From: Limisphaerales bacterium
Lineage (GTDB): Bacteria > Verrucomicrobiota > Verrucomicrobiia > Limisphaerales > UBA11358
DNA: 38,492 bases
NCBI GenBank assembly: GCA_003151855.1
Contig: PLYV01000139.1
Span: forward strand, 1,558 to 40,049
Reading direction: 5' to 3'
In this document: positions 6,600-13,303 of the stretch, piece after piece
Numbering within the stretch: position 1 is the first letter of the stretch
Layout of the letters: the number at the start of each line of letters is the position of its first letter
Translations under genes and position numbers: made by a program
Notes under the pieces: model-generated
Seen by the model: only the letters and a program-made list of their open reading frames with translations
Told to the model about the DNA's origin: nothing
Databases searched by the model: none

Positions 6600-8051
6600 T
6601 TATTGGCGCGGGCCGATGAAGGCCGTCTTGATGACCTGCAACTGCCGGTCGTTGGAATACACGCCGACAGTCACCTGCGTGGTGCCATAACGCATGGCTT
6701 CGGGATCAATTTCAATCAGGATGGAATTTTCCACCAGCTTTTGCGCCGGCACGACGATCTTCCCCTCGCCCATCACGAGGACGTGGCCGGGGAGGTTTTC
6801 GAGATGCAGTTCCACCGGCAGGTCGCGGGAGGTTTTGTTGACCACGCGCACGGTGTAAAGATTGCTGTAATGGCCGTCCGGCATCTTTTGGAACAGCGAG
6901 CCGGGCGCGCGGAGGATGGTCGCCTCCACGTCGGCACGGGTGAAAATCATCAGCGCCAGCGCCGTCGCCAGCGCGAGCAGCACCACCGTGTAGGCAGCGA
7001 GACGCGGCGTGACGCGCAGCCGTTCGCCGCGCTCGATGCCGTTGAGCGAGGCATAGCGGATGAGGCCGGCGGGCGAGCCGATTTTTTTCATCACGTTGTC
7101 GCAGGCGTCCATGCAGGCGGTGCAGTGCACGCACTCCATCTGCGTGCCGTTGCGGATGTCAATGCCCGTTGGGCAGACGGTGACGCATTGGTTGCAGGCT
7201 ACGCAGTCGCCGAGGCCGGCGAAGCGGCGCTGGCCGAAGGACTGGGAACGCTTGAGGCCGCCGCGCTTTTCGCCGCGCTTGTAATCGTAGGCGACGACGA
7301 TGGAATTTTCATCGAGCAGCAATGATTGCAGCCGGCCATAGGGGCAGATGAACGTGCAGGCCTGTTCGCGGAAGCGCGCAAAGATGCCGTAGAACAACAG
7401 CGCGAACGCGACCATGAACGCCAGTCCGGTGGCGTGTTGCGCCGGCGGATCGGTGACGATTTGGTAAAGCGATTGCCAGCCGATGATGTAGCTCAGGAGG
7501 ACGTTGCCGACAAGGAACGAGAGCGCAAAGAAAATGGCATGCTTGGAAAACTTCTTAAAGACTTTACCCGCGCTCCACGGCGCACGGTTCAGTTCGCGCT
7601 GGCTGGGCGCGTCGCCTTCGATGAGGTATTCAATCTTGCGGAAGACCATTTCCATCATCACGGTCTGCGGGCAGGCCCAGCCGCACCAGAGCCGGCCAAA
7701 CGCGGTCGTGAAAATCAGGATGCTCACCACGAACAGCAGCACGGCCACGGCGAAGATGATCATGTCCTGCGGCCAGAAAATCTGGCCGAGCACGACGAAC
7801 TTGCGCTCGACGATGTTCATCAGCAGGAGCGGATTGCCGTTGATGGTGACAAACGGCCCGGCAAACATGATCAACAGCAGCAGCCAGCTAAACCACGTCC
7901 GCCAGCGGAAGAATTTGCCGCTCACCTTGCGCGGATACATCCACTGCCGGCGACCATCGCGGTCGGCGGTGCCGAGGTGATCGCGGTAGTCCGACCAATC
8001 CACCTTCTTAATTGAAGAGTCGGATTTTTTAGGCGGCTGCATATTACTCAC
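6600..8051 (-). CDS. ccoG: CcoG/FixG cbb3 oxidase accessory iron-sulfur protein
   Basis: A membrane ferredoxin-like protein, known in other bacteria to take part in cupric-ion reduction for CuB insertion into cbb3 oxidase. The N-terminal part has several membrane segments (TWFSWLLLLIMFAGPF, MIIFAVAVLLFVVSILIF, IGWQSLYQIV), with the conserved FGRLWCGWACPQTV between them. Two 4Fe-4S clusters follow: CVACNQCVTVCP and CVHCTACMDAC. After another membrane helix, the C-terminal half is the Ig-like FixG domain (YTVRVVNKTSRDLPVELHL). Length (483 aa) is usual. It is separated from ccoP by 73 bp containing a strong hairpin, the largest gap within the oxidase genes apart from the ccoNO upstream space. 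Confidence 0.95.
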   Translation of the reverse strand: MSNMQPPKKSDSSIKKVDWSDYRDHLGTADRDGRRQWMYPRKVSGKFFRWRTWFSWLLLLIMFAGPFVTINGNPLLLMNIVERKFVVLGQIFWPQDMIIFAVAVLLFVVSILIFTTAFGRLWCGWACPQTVMMEMVFRKIEYLIEGDAPSQRELNRAPWSAGKVFKKFSKHAIFFALSFLVGNVLLSYIIGWQSLYQIVTDPPAQHATGLAFMVAFALLFYGIFARFREQACTFICPYGRLQSLLLDENSIVVAYDYKRGEKRGGLKRSQSFGQRRFAGLGDCVACNQCVTVCPTGIDIRNGTQMECVHCTACMDACDNVMKKIGSPAGLIRYASLNGIERGERLRVTPRLAAYTVVLLALATALALMIFTRADVEATILRAPGSLFQKMPDGHYSNLYTVRVVNKTSRDLPVELHLENLPGHVLVMGEGKIVVPAQKLVENSILIEIDPEAMRYGTTQVTVGVYSNDRQLQVIKTAFIGPRQ

Positions 8052-8066
8052 GGATTGAAAACTATG

Positions 8067-8100
8067 AATTCCGGCACGCCTTGTCCAGCGTGCCGGAATT
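8067..8100 (-). other. Perfect 13-bp hairpin between ccoP and ccoG
   Basis: AATTCCGGCACGC (8067-8079) and GCGTGCCGGAATT (8088-8100) pair perfectly around an 8-nt loop. On the operon strand no T-run follows the stem, so it is not a typical intrinsic terminator for ccoP. It could be an mRNA processing or stabilising structure between the subunit and assembly genes, or a short palindromic repeat. Confidence 0.6.
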
Positions 8101-8124
8101 TTTCACACAAGCTAATCGGATGAA

Positions 8125-8718
8125 TTATTCAAAGCTGCTCGGCCCGGCGGGCTTGGCCGGAGCCAGATTCTCCGGCACCTTGCCGGGCGACTGCAATTTC
8201 GCGCCGCGCAGCGTGTAAATGTAGCTGGCAACCGCCTCGATTTCGCCCGGCTTCAAAATGGTTTTCCAAGTGATCATGCCCTTGGCTGGCACGCCGTCCC
8301 AGATGACTTTCACGGTGTCCACATAATTGCTGCCGTGGATCCAGTAGTCGTCCGTGAGGTTCGGGCCGACGAGGCCGCCGCCGTCCGCGCGATGGCACGG
8401 GGCGCAGAACTTGACGTAGGTCTGGCGTCCGCCTTCGAGCAGCACGGCGTCGGTGGCGGGCTTGAGCGAGGCGAGGGAAGACTCGAAGTTGCCCATCGCG
8501 GCGGCCTTGAGGGCGGCACCAGCCTTCATCTCCTTGTCATATTCGGCGGCCGACAAATCGCCGGTGCGGGTGACGTGGTAATAAACCATGTAAACCGCCG
8601 CGAAGATGATGGTGATGTAGAACAGCCAGACCCACCAGCGCGGCAGTTGGTTGTCGAATTCCTGGATGCCGTCGTAGTCGTGGTCGAGCAGCAAAGGTTC
8701 TTTGGGATCGTTGCTCAT
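8125..8718 (-). CDS. ccoP: CcoP, cbb3 oxidase cytochrome c subunit (short, one haem site)
   Basis: N-terminal CcoP signature: the DHDYDGIQEFDNQLPRWW segment followed by a membrane helix (WVWLFYITIIFAAVYMVYY). After a linker comes a cytochrome c domain with one CAPCH haem site and a distal Met candidate (GMITWK). Classical proteobacterial CcoP is about 300 residues with two CxxCH motifs. This one has 197 residues and a single motif, a shortened version I believe occurs in Bacteroidetes and related groups. The ATG overlaps the ccoQ stop by 4 bp. The Pro/Ala-rich C-terminus is unremarkable. Confidence 0.9.
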   Translation of the reverse strand: MSNDPKEPLLLDHDYDGIQEFDNQLPRWWVWLFYITIIFAAVYMVYYHVTRTGDLSAAEYDKEMKAGAALKAAAMGNFESSLASLKPATDAVLLEGGRQTYVKFCAPCHRADGGGLVGPNLTDDYWIHGSNYVDTVKVIWDGVPAKGMITWKTILKPGEIEAVASYIYTLRGAKLQSPGKVPENLAPAKPAGPSSFE

Positions 8719-8915
8719 AGTTTTTCGGATTGAATTTTTTTGTTGGAATTGACCTCGCCGCCGTCCAGCGGCAGCGCGCTCATCTTGGTCAGGTAACTTT
8801 GCTTCCGCAGGAACGCCCAGATGAGCATCCCGGTGAAAAAGCCGAAAAAGATGCTGATCGAGACGATGCCGTAAATGTTGATGCCCTCGACGCCGGACAG
8901 GATTTTTTGTTCCAT
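8715..8915 (-). CDS. ccoQ: CcoQ-like small cbb3 oxidase subunit
   Basis: A 66-residue protein with one membrane helix (IYGIVSISIFFGFFTGMLIWAFL) followed by a short charged tail, as expected for CcoQ/FixQ, which stabilises the oxidase complex. It sits between ccoNO and ccoP, the standard place. The stop overlaps the ccoP start (ATGA), which suggests translational coupling. Identity rests more on position, size and topology than on conserved residues. Confidence 0.78.
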   Translation of the reverse strand: MEQKILSGVEGINIYGIVSISIFFGFFTGMLIWAFLRKQSYLTKMSALPLDGGEVNSNKKIQSEKL

Positions 8916-8935
8916 AATATTCTCCGGTTGATTAT

Positions 8936-11085
8936 TTATTTGGCAGCGCTGATCACTGGCGCGGTTGGCGGCGCGGACTTGATGTCCGTGCCGAGCCGTT
9001 GCAGATAGGCGATGAGGCCGATGATTTCCTTGTCCGCGTCGCAGTTGACCGAACCCTGCTTCAGGTTCGCCACCACTTTCGCAGCCTGTTCATCGAAGTC
9101 CTTTTGCGCCGGGCCGTTTTCGTAACCGGCGGGATACGGCACCCCGACTCGGCGCAGCGCGCCGAGCCGCGCGGGCAGCGATTCCTTGTCCAGCTTCTGC
9201 GTCAGTAGCCACGAATAGCGCGGCATGATGGAACCGGGCGAGGTCGCACGCGGGTCGTCCATGTGGTTGAAATGCCACGCGTCGGGATAGCGTCCGCCTT
9301 CGCGCGCGAGATCCGGGCCTTTGCGCTCGGAACCCCACAGGAACGGATGGTCATAGACAAATTCGCCGGCCTTGGAGTATTCGCCGTAGCGCTCGGTCTC
9401 GGAACGGAACGGACGGATCATCTGCGAATGACAGCCGAGGCAGCCTTCGCGGATGTAGATGTCGCGGCCGAGCACTTCCAGCGGCGTGTAAGGATGCACG
9501 CTGGCGATGGTCGGGACGTTTGCCTTGATGAGGAACATCGGGATAATTTCCACCAGGCCGCCGATGAGCACCGCCACGACGGCGAGCGCGGTGAAGAACA
9601 TCGGCTTGCCTTCGAGCATCCGATGGAAGGTTGACTTGCCGTGCGCTTCGGGAGCCTTTTCAATCGGCGCGGCCTGTGCCTCGGTGTCCGGTTCAAATTT
9701 GCCGGCCTTCGCGGTGCGATACAAATTGTAGGCCATCATCAAAACGCCGGCGATGTAGAGCGTGCCGCCGACCGCGCGGAGTTTGAACATCGGCACCACC
9801 TGCACGATGGTTTCGAGAAAGTTCGGATATTGCAGGAAGCCGTCCTTGGTGAACTGCTTCCACATCAGCCCTTCCGTGACGCCGGCGACGTAAATCGGGA
9901 TGATGTAAAACACCATGCCCAACATGCCGAGCCAGAAATGGTAATTCGCCAGCTTGTTCGACCAGAGCTTGGTGTTGTAAAGCTTCGGGAACAGATAATA
10001 CAACATCGAGAACGTCAGGAAGCCGTTCCAGCCGAGCGCGCCGCCGTGCGCGTGGGCAATCGTCCAGTCGGTGTAATGCGTCAGGCCGTTGACCGATTTG
10101 ATGGACATCAGCGGGCCTTCCAGCGTCGCCATGCCATAAGCCGTGACGGCGGCCACCATGAATTTCAGCATCGGGTCCGACCGCACTTTGTCCCAGGCGC
10201 CGCGCAGCGTGAGCAGGCCGTTCAACATGCCGCCCCAGCTCGGCGCGATGAGCATCAGCGAGAACACCATGCCCAGCGACTGCGCCCAATCCGGCAGCGC
10301 CGTGTAAAGCAGATGATGCGGGCCGGCCCAGATGTAAAGAAACACCAGCGCCCAAAAATGGATGATCGAAAGCCGGTAACTGAAAAGATCGGACGGTTCG
10401 CCGCCTTCGGCAGAAAATAATACATCAAACCGAGATACGGCGTCGTCAGGAAGAAGGCGACGGCGTTGTGACCATACCACCATTGCACCAGCGCGTCCTG
10501 CACGCCAGCATACATCGAATAGCTCTTCAGCGGGCTCCACGGCATCTCCATCGAGTTGGTGATGTGCAGCACCGCGATCGTGACGGCGGTGGCGATGTAA
10601 AACCAGATGGCGACGTAGAGGTGTTTCTCGCGGCGCTTGATGATCGTGCCGAACAAATTCACTGTGAACGCCACCCACACCACCGCGATGGCGATGTCAA
10701 TCGGCCATTCGAGTTCCGCATATTCCTTGCTCGTGGTGAAACCCAGCGGCAATGTCACCGCCGCGCTGACGATGATGAGTTGCCAGCCCCAGAAATTGAA
10801 CCAGCTTAAAAAATCGCTGAACATCCGCGCCTTGCACAGCCGTTGCAGCGAATAGTAAATGCCCATGAACATGCCGTTGCCGACGAAGGCGAAGATGACG
10901 GCGTTCGTATGCAGCGGGCGGATGCGCCCGAACGTGATGAACTGAAGGTTGAGGTTCGCGCCGGGATAAAATAGCTCCACCGCCGCGAGCAGGCCGGCCA
11001 GCATGCCGACGACGCCCCAGATGACGGTGGCGATGGCGAAGGCCCGCACGATGCGATTGTCGTATTTGAAGGTTTCTACGTTCAT
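8936..11085 (-). pseudogene. ccoNO: Fused CcoNO cbb3 oxidase subunits I and II, interrupted by a frameshift
   Basis: CcoN part (from 11085): haem-copper oxidase core with RPLHTNAVIFAF (haem b His), VQWWYGHNAVAFFLTTPYLG and WAGPHHLLYTALPDW (CuB His ligands), and HYTDWTIAHAHGGALGWNGF (haem ligands). CcoO part: a membrane helix, then GCLGCHS (haem c) and IMPRYSWLL with the axial Met. The reading frame breaks near codon 233. The first frame ends ...YYFLPKAANRPIF and goes astray, while the next frame resumes SYRLSIIHFWAL, exactly where CcoN proteins read RP-x-x-SYRLS. The break lies at the four A's at 10383-10386 (plus strand). The span of 2150 bases is two more than a multiple of three: two extra bases or one missing. 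Everything else is intact, so a sequencing or assembly error is quite possible and the gene may be functional. Fused ccoNO is known in other phyla. Confidence 0.9.
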
Positions 11086-11163
11086 ATTTTGGATTTTGCT
11101 AAACTTTCAGTTCATCAACCGGCGGCACGACCACCCGGCCGCGCCGCCGGCATCGGAATTCAA

Positions 11164-12078
11164 CTAAAAACGGAAAATCACGTCCGCCGTGATGCGTCCG
11201 GCAAAAATGCCGACCGGATGGACGATGCCGAATTCATACGCCGCGCCCACGTCCAGATTCTTCAGGATGCGTGTGCGGAAACCGGCGCCGAGTTCCATTT
11301 GAGTCGTGCCGCGCGCCGCGCAACTGCCGAAGTTGATGAGGTCGTAGCCTTCCGTGTTCAGCGGCACGGCGGTCAGCGACTGGTTCGCCTGGTTGCGTCC
11401 GTTGGACAACACCGTGTAGCCGTTGGCCGCCACGAACGGGATGAAATACTGGTGGACATAGTAGTCAACCTGCGCACTGTAGTGTAATTGCGCCGTGCTC
11501 TTGTCGAACGTGTTCGGGATGCGCACGCCGAGGTTGCCGGTGACGTGCAGGTTCTTGAAACCTTTTTCCGCCGAGACAAAAACGTTTTCCTCGCCGGCAC
11601 CGTGATCCTGAAAAACGTCCGTGCTGCCGGTCGGCACCGTGACGGTGAAGCCGGGGGTGACGATCAACTGGTTTTCCTGGTCGTCCACCACCGCGTATTT
11701 CAAGCCCGCCGCGAGGTCGCCCCAGCCGTATTTGTGGCCGAGCGTGTGCGCCGGCTGGAATTCGATGTAGCCGTCCTTCGTCGCGATGATCGCCAGCCGG
11801 TCGGTGAGCGCGTAGCGCAACTGCACCGCCATCACCTGCACGTCGCCGCCGAGCGGCACCGCCCCGCCGCTGAAGCTGAAGCTATTCGGCAAAAAGTGAT
11901 ACGCGTAAATCGGGCGCACTTCGCTGGTGATGCGCGGATCCTCGAAGTAAATCGGGTTCGCCACCGGCGAGATGGTGTTGTCGAGCCAGCTCACCGAGTT
12001 TGTGTCGGCGCCGAACGCCGCCGTTGCCGAAACCGCCAATGCCATGGCGCTGACGCCTGCGTGCACAGATGTTTTCAT
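11164..12078 (-). CDS. Outer-membrane beta-barrel protein within the cbb3 operon
   Basis: A 304-residue protein with a signal peptide (MKTSVHAGVSAMALAVSATAAFGA) and alternating amphipathic strands. Examples are VQVMAVQLRYALTDRLAIIATKDGYIEF, GDLAAGLKYAVV, QLIVTPGFTVTVPTG and FAGRITADVIFRF, which ends in the terminal Phe typical of barrels recognised by the Bam machinery. The pattern resembles the MetA-pathway/transporter-type barrels often annotated as putative phenol-degradation proteins; its cargo is unknown. Its ATG overlaps the ccoS stop by 4 bp and it precedes ccoNO by about 80 bp, so it is part of the operon. A role in copper or electron-donor supply is only a guess. Confidence 0.72.
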   Translation of the reverse strand: MKTSVHAGVSAMALAVSATAAFGADTNSVSWLDNTISPVANPIYFEDPRITSEVRPIYAYHFLPNSFSFSGGAVPLGGDVQVMAVQLRYALTDRLAIIATKDGYIEFQPAHTLGHKYGWGDLAAGLKYAVVDDQENQLIVTPGFTVTVPTGSTDVFQDHGAGEENVFVSAEKGFKNLHVTGNLGVRIPNTFDKSTAQLHYSAQVDYYVHQYFIPFVAANGYTVLSNGRNQANQSLTAVPLNTEGYDLINFGSCAARGTTQMELGAGFRTRILKNLDVGAAYEFGIVHPVGIFAGRITADVIFRF

Positions 12079-12296
12079 TTAGTTTGTTTGGGATTCAGCC
12101 GCCCCAGGATTTTGACCGAGGCCGGTTCGGGAGCAGCTTGACCCCCGGCCTGGCCGGAACCCTCCTCCGCCAGCACCCGCAAGGACGGCGTCAACGTGTC
12201 TTCAAACTGTCCGCTGCGCACCGCCCAGACGAAGCCTGCGAGGAACAGCAGGGCGACGGCGAGGCTGGCCAGGATGAGCAGGATGATGACGTTCAT
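12075..12296 (-). CDS. ccoS: CcoS-like cbb3 oxidase assembly protein
   Basis: A 73-residue protein with one N-terminal membrane helix (VIILLILASLAVALLFLAGFVWAV) followed directly by RSGQFEDTLTPSLRVL. This matches the CcoS pattern, in which the helix is followed by a SGQFDDLETPA-like stretch. CcoS is required for cofactor insertion into cbb3 oxidase. The Gly/Ala-rich tail is longer than usual. It overlaps both neighbours by 4 bp (the AraC-type regulator upstream and the barrel gene downstream), a clear sign of tight coupling. Confidence 0.85.
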   Translation of the reverse strand: MNVIILLILASLAVALLFLAGFVWAVRSGQFEDTLTPSLRVLAEEGSGQAGGQAAPEPASVKILGRLNPKQTK

Positions 12297-13297
12297 AAGC
12301 AGGTTAGTCTGCCGCCCGCCAATGCCATCCGACTGGTTCCGGTCTTCACCGGATCATTGAAGCCAGTGGCGGCTTTTGGCGCTACGCCTGGATTTCGGTT
12401 TTCTTGTCCTGAATTTTGATTCGGCAATTCTTCCCGGTATTCCGACGGCGAACAGCCGAACGCCCGCCGAAACGCGCGGTTGAAATACGGTATGGACTCG
12501 AAGCCCGCCTCGAACGCCACGTCGCTCACGCGCATCTCCGGGTCGGCCAGAAGTTGCCGCGCCTTCTCCAAACGCTGACGCGTCCGATACTGGCTGAACG
12601 TCAGGCCGGTCTGCTTCTTGAACACGGAACAAAAATGGCACGGGCTCAAGTTCACGCTCGCCGCGACGCTCTTCAGCGATATGTGTTCGTCGCGGCACTC
12701 GGCGAGAAATGCCTCGATCTTTTGCAGTAGGCTGGAAGGCCGATCCTCGCCGCGCGCCTCAATTTTCTGCCGGCCACATTCCTCCAGATATTTCCCGAAC
12801 ATCCGCAACAGCGTTCCCGCCGCGCGGCTTTTCACCGAGGTCAGTTTCGGCGTGAACTTCCACGTCGTCTGCAACCGGTCGGCGCGGTCGCCCAGGCCCA
12901 GCTTGTCCAGCCGGCTCAACAGATATGCCAGACGGTTGCCGTCCAATGCCCGCAAGGCAAACGGCCCGGCCAGCAGACTGCCCGCGTGACAGCCGTTGAT
13001 GAACACCGGCACCAGGATTTTCACCAAGCCGGACGGACACGAATATTGCACCGGCGAGGTCCGCATCACCGCACGCTTTTCCGCCGCCAACAATTTTTCC
13101 CGGCACGCCGTCCCGCTCGGCCCGCCGAGGCAGCCTTTCACGCAAAACGTCCCGTCCGCCAGCGCATACGAACTCGCCGGCGCCAGCGTCAGCGGCACGC
13201 CGGTCGCGCACGTGAACGCCATCTGCTGTTCGCGCACAATCTCGGACGACGCCAGCGACTGCCACGCTTCCCGTTCCGGTGAATAGTTATTTGGCAT
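12293..13297 (-). CDS. PocR-domain AraC-family transcriptional regulator in the cbb3 operon
   Basis: The N-terminal 160 residues resemble a PocR sensory domain. They show clustered cysteines in FCVKGCLGG, TACREK and QYSCPSGL, then VKILVPVFINGCHAGSLLAGPF, a typical PocR strand pair. Residues about 185-290 form an AraC double helix-turn-helix: HISLKSVAASVNLSPCHFCSVFKKQTGLTFSQY and MRVSDVAFEAGFESIPYFNRAFRRAFGCSPSEYR. A low-complexity tail of about 45 residues follows and may derive from repeat DNA. The gene lies 6 bp after ccoI and overlaps ccoS by 4 bp, so it probably controls this operon. Signal and direction of control are unknown; the cysteines make a metal or redox cue possible. Confidence 0.85.
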   Translation of the reverse strand: MPNNYSPEREAWQSLASSEIVREQQMAFTCATGVPLTLAPASSYALADGTFCVKGCLGGPSGTACREKLLAAEKRAVMRTSPVQYSCPSGLVKILVPVFINGCHAGSLLAGPFALRALDGNRLAYLLSRLDKLGLGDRADRLQTTWKFTPKLTSVKSRAAGTLLRMFGKYLEECGRQKIEARGEDRPSSLLQKIEAFLAECRDEHISLKSVAASVNLSPCHFCSVFKKQTGLTFSQYRTRQRLEKARQLLADPEMRVSDVAFEAGFESIPYFNRAFRRAFGCSPSEYREELPNQNSGQENRNPGVAPKAATGFNDPVKTGTSRMALAGGRLTCL

Positions 13298-13303
13298 GAG
13301 GAT

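Noticed and set aside
6000-7325. 441-codon plus-strand frame opposite ccoG/ccoH
   Set aside because: It overlaps three conserved oxidase-assembly genes and has no start context or domain.
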